DNA of 23,101 nucleotides from a virus. Under the pieces are notes generated by a model. It was not told the DNA's origin and ran no database searches. It worked only from the letters and a program-made list of their open reading frames with translations. The stretch covers positions 1 to 23,101 of IMG/VR virus record IMGVR_UViG_3300046517_000893. The stretch is one strand, 5' to 3'. A program made the translations under genes and the position numbers. Shown here piece after piece: positions 1-6,044 of the stretch. Within the stretch, counting starts at the first letter, position 1. The number at the start of each line of letters is the position of its first letter.

Positions 1-8
1 TTCTTCAT
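1..8 (-). CDS. Start of a gene running off the left edge (partial)
   Basis: The minus strand has an ATG at 8-6 followed by AAG, giving Met-Lys before the window ends. The ATG overlaps the TGA stop (7-5) of the upstream small gene as ATGA, the same coupling seen at several junctions in this window. That overlap is the only evidence. No function can be assigned. Confidence 0.35.
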
Positions 9-232
9 GCCGCCCTCGTCCAGGTGATGGTGTTGCCGCGCGCGCCGGCGCCGCGCGTGATCGTAGCGCGCTGGTGGGCGCGATCGCAGCGGGCGCGCGA
101 GATCGCGAGCGTGCGATCAGCCTCGGCCTGGCCGGCGGCCAGGTACGCCTCGACGGACAGGCCAGCGGCGGCCGCGCGGCGCGCGATCATCGCGTCGCGG
201 GTGGCCTTCACCTTGCTGTTCGTCGTCGTCAC
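5..232 (-). CDS. Small hypothetical protein behind an operator-like repeat
   Basis: This short Ala/Arg-rich, probably helical protein has 75 aa from a GTG at 232. The middle contains a GLSVEAYL segment that superficially resembles the second helix of ribbon-helix-helix proteins, but no DNA-binding domain can be called. The frame is open up to an ATG at 271, but that start would place the promoter-like elements and the perfect inverted repeat inside the gene. I therefore prefer the GTG directly after the repeat. No Shine-Dalgarno sequence precedes any candidate start, so the message may be leaderless. An ATG at 190 (61 aa) is another option. Being the first gene after the terminator and operator suggests an early or regulatory role, but this is inference only. 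Confidence 0.45.
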   Translation of the reverse strand: MTTTNSKVKATRDAMIARRAAAAGLSVEAYLAAGQAEADRTLAISRARCDRAHQRATITRGAGARGNTITWTRAA

Positions 233-233
233 A

Positions 234-254
234 GTTTGTACACTACGTACAAAC
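234..254. promoter_or_regulatory. Perfect 21-bp inverted repeat, probable operator
   Basis: The arms GTTTGTAC and GTACAAAC are exactly complementary and flank a 5-base spacer, ACTAC. The AT-rich dyad stands out in this GC-rich sequence. It overlaps the spacer and -10 part of the promoter-like sequence at 240-268, which is where a dimeric repressor would block transcription. The arms are too short and AT-rich, and lack a T-run, to look like a terminator. The binding protein is not identifiable in this window. Confidence 0.65.
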
Positions 255-268
255 CATCCGCCCGTCAA
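240..268 (-). promoter_or_regulatory. Candidate sigma70-type promoter under the operator
   Basis: Read on the minus strand, TTGACG (268-263, five of six -35 consensus bases) is followed by a 17-base spacer and TAGTGT (245-240, three of six -10 bases). A transcript starting about seven bases after the -10 would begin at or next to the GTG at 232. The -10 match is weak, so the call rests mainly on the -35, the spacing, the overlapping dyad and the terminator just upstream. Confidence 0.4.
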
Positions 269-280
269 CATCCATCAGCA

Positions 281-317
281 CAAAAAACGAACCCCGGAGC
301 GACGACTCTCCGGGGTT
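281..317 (-). terminator. Rho-independent terminator ending the recombination operon
   Basis: The minus strand has a perfect 10-bp stem, AACCCCGGAG / CTCCGGGGTT (plus-strand arms 290-299 and 308-317), with an 8-base loop. It is followed by CG and six T residues (287-282). It lies 47 bases past the stop codon of the annealing-protein gene. This is the clearest intrinsic terminator in the window. Confidence 0.92.
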
Positions 318-364
318 CTAACGACGCAGCCGACAGGGAGGAGGGCTACATGGCGAGGTTCATG

Positions 365-1483
365 CTACTGGCGCGGCTTGCCGCTGTCAACGGGCGGCGG
401 CGATCCCCGCATCCAGTCGGGCTCATCCAGCGGTCCGCCGGTCGGCGCCGGCGGTGTCTTGTCGGCGTCGCGCTTGGCCCTCAGCTGCTCCTTCACCGCC
501 TGCGTACCCTTGCCGGTCGCCGGCGTCGCCGCGGGCGCCGGCGCGGCCTGCTCGGTCGCCGGCGCCTCCTGCGCGTTGTCCTCGCCCAGGCGCGCCTCGA
601 GCGCGTCCGCCCACGTGATGTGCCCGTCGCGGATCGAGGCGCCCAGGCTGCGCAGTTGCGCGTACTCGTCGGCGGTCATCTGCGCGAGCGGGTGGCCCAG
701 GTACTTCGCGAGCAGCTCGGGGGTCACGCCGATGCCCATATACGCCTCGCACAGCTGCTTGCGCGCGGCGTCCGGGTCGCGCGCCTGGCCGTCCTTCAGC
801 GTGCGCACGCAGCGCGCCATCGCCTCCTCGATGATGTCCGCCGGCACCAGCCGCAGGATCAACGTGCGCATCACCTTGCTGATCTGCGCCTGCATCTTGT
901 TCTGCAGCTCGTCCTCGGACGCCTCCACCAGGTACACCACGTCCCCGTAGCTGTTGCGGCGCTGCCCCTTCGCGATCTGTCCCTGGCGCAGCTGCCGGCG
1001 CTCCACCGTCTTGGCGATCACCAGATCCTGCGTGTACGTGTCGTTCACCTCGAGATCGGTCGCGCACACGCGCAGCTGCCGCATCTCGGGATCGTCGTAC
1101 ACGACGTAGGTTTCCGTCAGCAGGTTACCCATCGCGCGCTTGGCGGCCTCGGCGAACCGGATCGACGGCCCCTCCACGAAGTTGTCCACCCACTGCCCCT
1201 TCTCGTTCTGCCGCTTGCCGCGCTGCACCGAGTACCGCGCCTCGTCCGCGAACGACGGCCGCGAGCACTCGCGGATCAGCGTCACGCGCACGGTGTCGAT
1301 GTCGCGCGGCCGCCGCATCGCGAGCACGTACCGCGCCTCCACGGCCGCCTTCGCCTGCGCGGCCAGCGCGTCGCTCTGCGTCTGCGCGCCGCGGTACGTC
1401 TGCACCTCGCCAAACCCCTGGCGCGTGCCCATCGCCGGGTTCGTCTGCCCCATCGGGATCAGCTGACCATTTCCGTTGTCCAT
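365..1483 (-). CDS. Probable single-strand DNA annealing protein (phage recombinase)
   Basis: This 372-aa protein has a conserved core followed by a Pro/Ala-rich tail from about residue 303. Residues 57-150 contain the pattern RRPRDID...ECSRPSFADEARY...GPSIRFAEAAKRAMGN...ATDLEVN, which I recognise from phage annealing proteins encoded beside recombination nucleases. Residues 252-295 (GVTPELL...YLGHP...T...LRSLGASIRDG) match the usual C-terminal helical block of that group. With the YqaJ-type exonuclease upstream it would form an exonuclease/annealing pair for recombination of phage DNA ends. The start at 1483 is chosen because AGGGGTGA (1495-1488) precedes it; an in-frame ATG at 1507 has no comparable site. 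The gene is last in its operon, just before the terminator. The exact subfamily (RecT, Erf or other) is uncertain. Confidence 0.72.
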   Translation of the reverse strand: MDNGNGQLIPMGQTNPAMGTRQGFGEVQTYRGAQTQSDALAAQAKAAVEARYVLAMRRPRDIDTVRVTLIRECSRPSFADEARYSVQRGKRQNEKGQWVDNFVEGPSIRFAEAAKRAMGNLLTETYVVYDDPEMRQLRVCATDLEVNDTYTQDLVIAKTVERRQLRQGQIAKGQRRNSYGDVVYLVEASEDELQNKMQAQISKVMRTLILRLVPADIIEEAMARCVRTLKDGQARDPDAARKQLCEAYMGIGVTPELLAKYLGHPLAQMTADEYAQLRSLGASIRDGHITWADALEARLGEDNAQEAPATEQAAPAPAATPATGKGTQAVKEQLRAKRDADKTPPAPTGGPLDEPDWMRGSPPPVDSGKPRQ

Positions 1484-1487
1484 GTCG

Positions 1488-1495
1488 TCACCCCT
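1488..1495 (-). promoter_or_regulatory. Strong ribosome binding site fixing the annealing-protein start
   Basis: AGGGGTGA on the minus strand ends four bases before the ATG at 1483. It is a close match to the anti-Shine-Dalgarno complement and argues against the in-frame ATG at 1507. It lies in the 44-base gap after the 63-aa ORF, so this gene is probably translated independently. Confidence 0.6.
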
Positions 1496-1527
1496 GTCGG
1501 TTGCCATGTTGTACTCGTACCACAATC

Positions 1528-1719
1528 CTACCGGAACGGGTGGCCGTGATCGCGCTCGTACTGGTCCAGCGCCTCGTGCCACGCGCGCCCGGCGGCCATC
1601 GCCGCCTCGAACGCCGGCGTGTTGTTCAGGATGTCGAGATCGTCGATCTTCAGCTCGGCATCCCGCATCGCCTTCAGCTTGCCGATCACCTCCTCGCGCG
1701 TGATCTTCCTGTCAGCCAC
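1528..1719 (-). CDS. Small hypothetical protein (63 aa)
   Basis: This short charged protein starts MADRKITREEVIGKLKAMRD and looks mostly helical, ending in a His/Arg-containing tail (ERDHGHPFR). The start is a GTG two bases after the TAG of the MazG-like gene, with GAGGG upstream. Tight packing between the MazG-like and annealing-protein genes supports it being real and co-transcribed with them. There is no recognisable domain. It could be an accessory to DNA metabolism, but only its position suggests so. Confidence 0.6.
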   Translation of the reverse strand: MADRKITREEVIGKLKAMRDAELKIDDLDILNNTPAFEAAMAAGRAWHEALDQYERDHGHPFR

Positions 1720-1721
1720 GG

Positions 1722-2234
1722 CTAGCCGCCCTCGCGCCTGATCACGTCCGCGATCATCATCGCGAAGTTGCCGACGTCGGCGGCCTCGTCGATCACGCGA
1801 TCGTTCTGCCGGTTAGGGCTCGCCAGCGCCTTCGCCAGCTCGTCCACCTCCTCGCGCAGCCGCTTCAGCAGCGCCTTGGGCTCGTCACCGTCCCAGCCGC
1901 CCTTGTGGTCGTTCTCGCGCAGCTTGCGTTCCATGTCGTCCGCGAACTCGAGCACCTCGCTGCGTGGCGTAGCGGTCGCCCTGCCGCCACGGGTCCAGCC
2001 GCCGAGCGCCCGCGCCTTCGCGTCGCGATCGTGGCCGATCTTCACCGCGTCCTCCTTGTGCCTGTCCACGGCGCACTTCAGGTGATCGATCGTGCTGCCA
2101 CACGCGGCCAGGCGCGCCTCGAGATCACGGACCTGCTCGCGGTGCGCGCGATCATCGGCGGCCAGCTGGCGGATCGTCTCGCGCTGCTCGGCCACGATCT
2201 CGGCCAGCGCGGCCACCGTTCCATCGCTCGCCAC
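1722..2234 (-). CDS. MazG-like nucleotide pyrophosphohydrolase with N-terminal helical extension
   Basis: This 170-aa protein has two parts. Residues 1-75 are a charged, heptad-like helical stretch (EQRETIRQLAADDRAHREQ...). Residues 93-170 look like a MazG-type all-alpha NTP pyrophosphohydrolase: MERKLRENDHKGGW, then REEVDEL with E128, E129 and E132, then EAAD with E150 and D153. These fit the EExxE...ExxD metal-binding pattern of the family. MazG enzymes hydrolyse (d)NTPs or alarmones; phage versions are thought to adjust nucleotide pools or host stress signalling. The start is set at GTG 2234 because GAGGAG (2247-2242) sits seven bases upstream; an upstream GTG at 2252 lacks this. The upstream TAG lies between that site and the start, so translation is probably coupled. 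Confidence 0.75.
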   Translation of the reverse strand: MASDGTVAALAEIVAEQRETIRQLAADDRAHREQVRDLEARLAACGSTIDHLKCAVDRHKEDAVKIGHDRDAKARALGGWTRGGRATATPRSEVLEFADDMERKLRENDHKGGWDGDEPKALLKRLREEVDELAKALASPNRQNDRVIDEAADVGNFAMMIADVIRREGG

Positions 2235-2238
2235 GGCG

Positions 2239-3366
2239 CTACTCCTCGCCACCGGTCCAGCTGCGCGGCACGTTGAACCGCCGCGATCCGGCCTTGGTGA
2301 TCTTGGTGTACTTCGCCTTCAGATCCTCGAGCACCAGCTCCTGCACCGCGACGCCCAGGATCGAGAACAGCTCGCCGCCGATGTCCTGCGTGATCGTGCC
2401 TGCGCTCGCCAGCTCCTCGATGCGCTGCGCGGCCGCGGTGATGGTCAGGTTCGTGCTGGTCAGCGCCTGCATCGCGAGCGCCTGCCAATCGACGCCCATC
2501 GAGTCCGCACAGCGCTTCCACGTGATCTTGGCCGTGCCCTTCCCCTCCGGGTTCGGGAACGAGATCCCGGCGGCGTCGCCGATCGCCTCCTTGATGTGCT
2601 GCTCGATCAGCTCCTTGCGGCGCTTCAGCGACGCCTCCTCGATGCGCAGCTCGCGCAGCTCGGCGGCCGCCGCCGCGATCGCCTCGTCGGCCTCCACGAT
2701 CTGCTCGCCCAGGTGCTTGGGGTGCTTGCGCAGCAGCGCGGCCGCGTAGCTCTCGCTGCCGTCCGGCGGCGGCGGCACGCCGGCCTTGACGTAACGCTCG
2801 TCGAAATGCTGCACTGCATCGGCCAGGATCTGCTCCAGCTCGAGATCGCGCCGGATCGTGTACGGCGTGAACTCGCCATCGATCAACGCCACCAGGTCCC
2901 ACTCGGGCAGGCCGGTGCAGCCCATGTACCACGCGCACTGCAGCAGCTCCCACGGCGGCACTTGATCGGTGCCGGCGTCGCCGTACAGGTGCCGCAGGTG
3001 GATCGTGTGCGTCTTGATCTCCATGCCGCGATCCGGCTCGTCGCCGCGCAGCATCGCCAGCTCGGTGTTCCACACGATGCCGTCCGGCGTGCCCAGCCAC
3101 CAGGGCAGCGTGGGATGCACGATCGTGCCGGGCTGGCGGATCACCGCGCCCGGCCGGTGATCTTCCACGTACCAGGCGCGCGCCGGCGCCTCGAATCGGT
3201 GGCCGTTGCGGCTGCGCTCGGTGGACTCGCGCGCGGGCGCGCGGCCCGTCTTGTCCTCCCAGACGTCATACGGACGCTTCCACGGGTTCTTGCCCATGAT
3301 CGCGCCCACGTCGCTGCCGCCGTACCCCAGGCGTCGGATCTCTTGCTGTGCGTTGCTCAGTCCCAT
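2239..3366 (-). CDS. YqaJ-type viral recombinase / phage exonuclease
   Basis: This 375-aa protein has the PD-(D/E)XK nuclease signature of the YqaJ/lambda-exonuclease group. It shows GGSDVGAIMG (16-25), GHRFE (E59), GTPDGIV (D95), MEIKT (E116 and K118) and LLQCAWYM (Q143). The first ~200 residues hold the nuclease fold. The rest is helical and charged, with ELRELRIEEASLKRRKELIE-type segments typical of the C-terminal half of phage YqaJ proteins. It should degrade one strand of linear double-stranded DNA to expose single strands for the annealing protein encoded two genes downstream. AGGAG precedes the ATG at 3366 by ten bases. Confidence 0.88.
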   Translation of the reverse strand: MGLSNAQQEIRRLGYGGSDVGAIMGKNPWKRPYDVWEDKTGRAPARESTERSRNGHRFEAPARAWYVEDHRPGAVIRQPGTIVHPTLPWWLGTPDGIVWNTELAMLRGDEPDRGMEIKTHTIHLRHLYGDAGTDQVPPWELLQCAWYMGCTGLPEWDLVALIDGEFTPYTIRRDLELEQILADAVQHFDERYVKAGVPPPPDGSESYAAALLRKHPKHLGEQIVEADEAIAAAAAELRELRIEEASLKRRKELIEQHIKEAIGDAAGISFPNPEGKGTAKITWKRCADSMGVDWQALAMQALTSTNLTITAAAQRIEELASAGTITQDIGGELFSILGVAVQELVLEDLKAKYTKITKAGSRRFNVPRSWTGGEE

Positions 3367-3403
3367 GTGTCGTCGCTCCTGTCGTTAGTTGCGGGCGAAC
3401 AAT

Positions 3404-3601
3404 CTATCCGCCCTCGCCGCCGATGTCAACCCACTCCGGGTGCTGGCGCTCGTCGCGGTACCGATCGCGCGCGCCGGCCGTCGCCAGCGCGGCCCAGTCG
3501 ATCAACGGCTCGTGCGTGAGCATGCGCTCGATGCGCTCGAGATCGGCGCGCAGGATCGCCTGCACCCGCGGATCGTCGGTCAGGTCGCGCAGGTCAGCCA
3601 T
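3404..3601 (-). CDS. Small hypothetical protein (65 aa)
   Basis: This acidic, probably helical protein begins MADLRDLTDDPRVQAILRAD and ends in a Gly/Glu-rich tail. The ATG at 3601 overlaps the end of the preceding 67-aa ORF by eight bases (ATGGCTGA), which supports coupled translation. It precedes the exonuclease gene by 37 bases. I recognise no family. Amino-acid composition and packing look coding, but no function can be given. Confidence 0.6.
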   Translation of the reverse strand: MADLRDLTDDPRVQAILRADLERIERMLTHEPLIDWAALATAGARDRYRDERQHPEWVDIGGEGG

Positions 3602-3797
3602 CGCGCAGTCCGATGTCCCACGGCGGCCCGAGCAGCCGCCGCAGGTCGTTCGCGGCCGCGACGTACGCCGCCGCCGTGCCGTCGTCGTACTGCGCGGCGC
3701 CATCGAACCGGCCAGCCGCCTGCTGCCGGCGCTGCGCTGCCGTGCGCTCCCACTTCTCCAGCAACTCGATCAGCGCCGCCGCGCTCGGGCGCGACAT
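3594..3797 (-). CDS. Small hypothetical protein (67 aa)
   Basis: This short protein, MSRPSAAALIELLEKWERTA onward, has a predicted amphipathic helix in the first half and a second helix around YVAAANDLRRLLG. It starts two bases after the TAG of the lipoprotein gene and overlaps the following 65-aa ORF by eight bases, so it is probably part of the same message. No family is recognised. Confidence 0.6.
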   Translation of the reverse strand: MSRPSAAALIELLEKWERTAAQRRQQAAGRFDGAAQYDDGTAAAYVAAANDLRRLLGPPWDIGLRDG

Positions 3798-3799
3798 TG

Positions 3800-4210
3800 C
3801 TACACCTGCCACGGACAGAGGCTGTACCAGCGCAGATCGGCGGACACGCACATGCCGTCCCCGTTCGCGTCGTTCGGGCACAGCTCGCCATCCGGCACCG
3901 GGCCGGGCGGAAAGCACTCGCCGCCGCCGATGTCGACGGCGCGCGCGCAGGTGCCATCGTACAAGCAGCAGCTGCTCGAGCCGTCGCCCTGCGTCGCGAG
4001 CATGAACGTGCACTCGGCGCCGGTCTGACACCCGACCACCAAGCAGAAGTTGCCGATCCGCTGCGGTTCGGACGTCACGCCCGGCGGCGGCACCGCCGGC
4101 GCAGCGTCAGCGCTCGGCGCGGTCGCGTCCGGCGTGTCGATCGCCGGATCGCTGCCGGCGGTACAGGCGGCGAGCGCCGCGGTGATCAGAATCGTCGTCA
4201 GGATGCGCAT
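3800..4210 (-). CDS. Cys-rich secreted lipoprotein
   Basis: This 136-aa protein has a signal peptide (MRILTTILITAALAAC) with a clear lipobox, L13-A-A-C16. A low-complexity Asp/Pro/Ala linker follows (about residues 18-44), then a compact domain containing ten further cysteines, including a CC pair. The design suggests a lipid-anchored, disulfide-stabilised periplasmic or surface domain; Thr at +2 would not retain it at the inner membrane under the E. coli rule. The start at ATG 4210 gives a proper signal peptide, whereas an ATG at 4246 would add an unlikely leader overlapping the promoter. It is first in the recombination operon behind its own promoter-like sequence. It could be a superinfection-exclusion or lysogenic-conversion protein, or less likely a spanin. 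Function is unproven. Confidence 0.72.
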   Translation of the reverse strand: MRILTTILITAALAACTAGSDPAIDTPDATAPSADAAPAVPPPGVTSEPQRIGNFCLVVGCQTGAECTFMLATQGDGSSSCCLYDGTCARAVDIGGGECFPPGPVPDGELCPNDANGDGMCVSADLRWYSLCPWQV

Positions 4211-4217
4211 GCCCTGC

Positions 4218-4229
4218 AGGATGCATCCT
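4218..4229. promoter_or_regulatory. 12-bp perfect palindrome in the lipoprotein leader
   Basis: AGGATGCATCCT is its own reverse complement. It lies just downstream of the candidate -10 box and eight bases before the lipoprotein ATG, so it covers the expected transcription start and leader. The position fits an operator. It is short enough that chance cannot be excluded. Confidence 0.35.
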
Positions 4230-4231
4230 AG

Positions 4232-4259
4232 ATTGTATTCTGTCAACTATCTCAGCAAA
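4232..4259 (-). promoter_or_regulatory. Candidate promoter of the lipoprotein/recombination operon
   Basis: On the minus strand, TACAAT (4237-4232) matches five of six -10 consensus bases. A weak -35 (TTTGCT, 4259-4254) sits 16 bases upstream; a perfect TTGACA at 4246-4241 lies too close to that -10. The patch is strikingly AT-rich in a GC-rich window and falls in one of the few real intergenic gaps, between the endolysin and the lipoprotein. Confidence 0.45.
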
Positions 4260-4281
4260 CGAGCTGCCGGCGTGTCGGTCC

Positions 4282-4308
4282 GCGGCGCGAGACAGCAAGA
4301 AGCGCCGC
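4282..4308 (-). repeat. Inverted repeat downstream of the endolysin gene
   Basis: The arms GCGGCGC and GCGCCGC form a 7-bp stem with a 13-base loop, within the 181-base gap between the endolysin stop and the lipoprotein start. No T-run follows, so it is at best a weak terminator or a transcript-end stabiliser. Apart from this hairpin, the promoter patch and the short palindrome, I see nothing convincing in the gap. Confidence 0.3.
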
Positions 4309-4391
4309 ATCATCCCTTACGATCCTGCCACGCCCCCTGTCGCTGTCCCCCTTCGGTACTGCGGGCGCGGTTCGATCGGGCCGGTTCCAGC

Positions 4392-4982
4392 TCAGACGAC
4401 GAAGTACACGTGCATCGGATCCACGAACACCAGGCCGCGATGGTCGGCGGCGGTCCAGTCGCCGCCCCACTTCGCCCCCACGGACTTCCACGCTCCGACG
4501 TACGATCGCGGCAGCCCGGCCGGCCAGCGCTTCAGCCACTCGGGCGACCACGGTTCCGGCAGCTCGTGGTGGGGGATGTACGCGGCCGCGTTCTTGGCCT
4601 CGTTGATGTCGACGGCGCCGGCGAGCGTGTGCGGCGACAGCGGCATGTCCGGGTTGTGGCGCATGTGGCGCGGCACGAAACACCCGGTGTCGTGATCGAT
4701 CACGTACTCCGGGCACGCGCGGTGCGCGGCCGCGAACCCGGCGCGCATCAGGCCCTCGAGCAAGCGGTGCGTCTTGAAATACAGCGCCTCGGGGATCTCG
4801 GGGATGCGGTTGGCGCCGTGCAGCTCGATGATGCAGGCGGCCAGCCACGCCGGGTCCACGTTGGACTCGCCCTCGCAGCTGTACTTGCCGCCGCCCGTCG
4901 GATCGCCCAGCAGCGCGATTGACGCGCGCCGCGTCCGCGGGAACACGCCGCTGGGCGGCCAGCTCGTCGCGGCGGCGATCAC
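4392..4982 (-). CDS. Endolysin, M15-family zinc peptidase (L-Ala-D-Glu or D-Ala-D-Ala type)
   Basis: This 196-aa protein has the Peptidase_M15 active-site pattern: SPHTLAGAVD (S116, H118, D125), WGGDW (172-176) and VDPMHVYF (D188, H191). H118, D125 and H191 would bind zinc and D188 would act as catalytic base. The WGGDW block is typical of phage L-alanyl-D-glutamate peptidases. The usual SxHxxGxAxD has its Gly shifted by one position here. No cell-wall-binding domain or signal peptide is visible, so export depends on a holin. The GTG start at 4982 overlaps the upstream holin-like gene's TGA as GTGA. It would cut peptidoglycan stem peptides at the end of infection. Confidence 0.85.
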   Translation of the reverse strand: MIAAATSWPPSGVFPRTRRASIALLGDPTGGGKYSCEGESNVDPAWLAACIIELHGANRIPEIPEALYFKTHRLLEGLMRAGFAAAHRACPEYVIDHDTGCFVPRHMRHNPDMPLSPHTLAGAVDINEAKNAAAYIPHHELPEPWSPEWLKRWPAGLPRSYVGAWKSVGAKWGGDWTAADHRGLVFVDPMHVYFVV

Positions 4983-5608
4983 GCGGGCACCACCGCCGGC
5001 GCCACGGGCGCCGCGCTGCCCTTCGCCTTCGCCTTCGCTGCCGCCTCCTCGTCCATCGCGCGCAGCCGCGCCAGATCCTTGCCCAGCTGACCGTTCTCGA
5101 GCGCGTCCTGCATGCTCTTGGCGTTCGCGGCCAGCTTCGCCGTCGCCTCGGCGGCCGCGCGCCGCGCGCCCAGCTGCGACTCGATCAGCGCGCGCACCGC
5201 GTCCGCCGCCGCGCCGGCCACCTCGTGCGCGGCCAGGAAGTCCTTCACGTGCTGCTCGATCGCGGTGTCCGACAGCTTGGCGTTCGCGACGTGGGCCATC
5301 TGATCGACGTACGCCACCGCCTCGGCGGCGAGCTGCTTCTGCAGCCCCAGCTTCGCGGCGTCGTTCTCGAGCGCGCGCCCGATCGTGTGGTGGCCGATCC
5401 AGTCCCAGGCGCGCGTGCCGATCGCGACCACCGCGCCGGTGACGGCGGTAACCAGCGCCGCGGTCAGCATGCGCTGCAGGTCGCCCAGCGGATCGCTCGT
5501 CAGCGCCGTGGTGCCGGTCGGATCAGCGAACGCCACGCGCGCGAACAGCGCGGTGGCGAACAGGAAGATGGTGAAGATGATCAGCTGTGCCCAGTGCTTG
5601 TTTCGCAT
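4979..5608 (-). CDS. Holin-like membrane protein (LLH-type)
   Basis: This 209-aa protein has an N-terminal hydrophobic segment at about residues 8-28 ending AFADP, possibly a cleavable signal or signal anchor. A second membrane segment lies at about 46-66 (MLTAALVTAVTGAVVAIGTR). A long Ala-rich helical tail follows, with AVAYVDQMAHVANAKLS and ALIESQLGA motifs resembling LLH-family holins. It lies between an XhlA-like gene and the endolysin, overlapping the latter by four bases. The last ~50 residues are a charged Ala/Lys-rich, probably cytoplasmic helix. Function as the pore-forming holin is inferred from topology and context. Confidence 0.62.
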   Translation of the reverse strand: MRNKHWAQLIIFTIFLFATALFARVAFADPTGTTALTSDPLGDLQRMLTAALVTAVTGAVVAIGTRAWDWIGHHTIGRALENDAAKLGLQKQLAAEAVAYVDQMAHVANAKLSDTAIEQHVKDFLAAHEVAGAAADAVRALIESQLGARRAAAEATAKLAANAKSMQDALENGQLGKDLARLRAMDEEAAAKAKAKGSAAPVAPAVVPA

Positions 5609-5638
5609 GGGGCGGATGCTGCCATCCCCGTCTGACCT

Positions 5639-6004
5639 TCAGTGACTGCCGCCGATCACGCGGATCGCGATCTCGATGATCGCCATCGCGCAGCCGGCGC
5701 CGATGCCGGTGGTCACCAGGATCTTGAACCCGATCCGGTCCAGGCGATCGAGCGCGCGATCGTGTTTCTCGTGACGCGCTGAGTGCTCCTTCAGCGTCAC
5801 GGTGTGCTCGTCCATGTCCGCCTCCAGCCGCCCCAGCCGGCCCTTGTCGTTCTTGTCGTCCTTGAACCCGAACAGGTGGGTGCGCCACCGCTCGAGCGTC
5901 CGATCGGTTCGATCGGCCACCTTCCACGCGGCGCCGGCCACGTCGAACGGGGGCGGCGTTCGGTACTCGTCGTCCGTGTCGTCCGGGGCGCCATCGGCAG
6001 CCAT
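5639..6004 (-). CDS. XhlA-like coiled-coil membrane protein of the lysis cassette
   Basis: This 121-aa protein has a polar N-terminus, a helical and probably coiled-coil stretch at about residues 55-90 (RLGRLEADMDEHTVTLKEHS), and one C-terminal membrane segment at about 92-117. This matches the layout of haemolysin XhlA-type phage proteins, which act with a holin at the membrane. It is the first gene of the lysis cassette, 30 bases before the holin-like gene and after the tandem hairpins. The start at ATG 6004 was chosen because upstream sequence in this frame runs into the fibre gene; no strong ribosome binding site is seen. A role in tethering or timing lysis is inferred. Confidence 0.65.
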   Translation of the reverse strand: MAADGAPDDTDDEYRTPPPFDVAGAAWKVADRTDRTLERWRTHLFGFKDDKNDKGRLGRLEADMDEHTVTLKEHSARHEKHDRALDRLDRIGFKILVTTGIGAGCAMAIIEIAIRVIGGSH

Positions 6005-6044
6005 GATGGTGCCATCGTACACGCAGCTCTGACGCGCGGAACAC

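Noticed and set aside
74-1549. Long plus-strand frame opposite the annealing-protein gene
   Set aside because: Arg/Leu/His-rich composition, no ribosome binding site or domain, and it reads through the terminator and operator.
2092-3519. 475-codon plus-strand frame opposite the YqaJ-type exonuclease
   Set aside because: The exonuclease on the other strand has all its catalytic motifs; this frame is low in diversity and has no domain.
4107-4313. 68-codon minus-strand frame spanning the lipoprotein promoter
   Set aside because: It crosses the promoter patch, continues out of frame inside the lipoprotein gene and has shadow-like composition.
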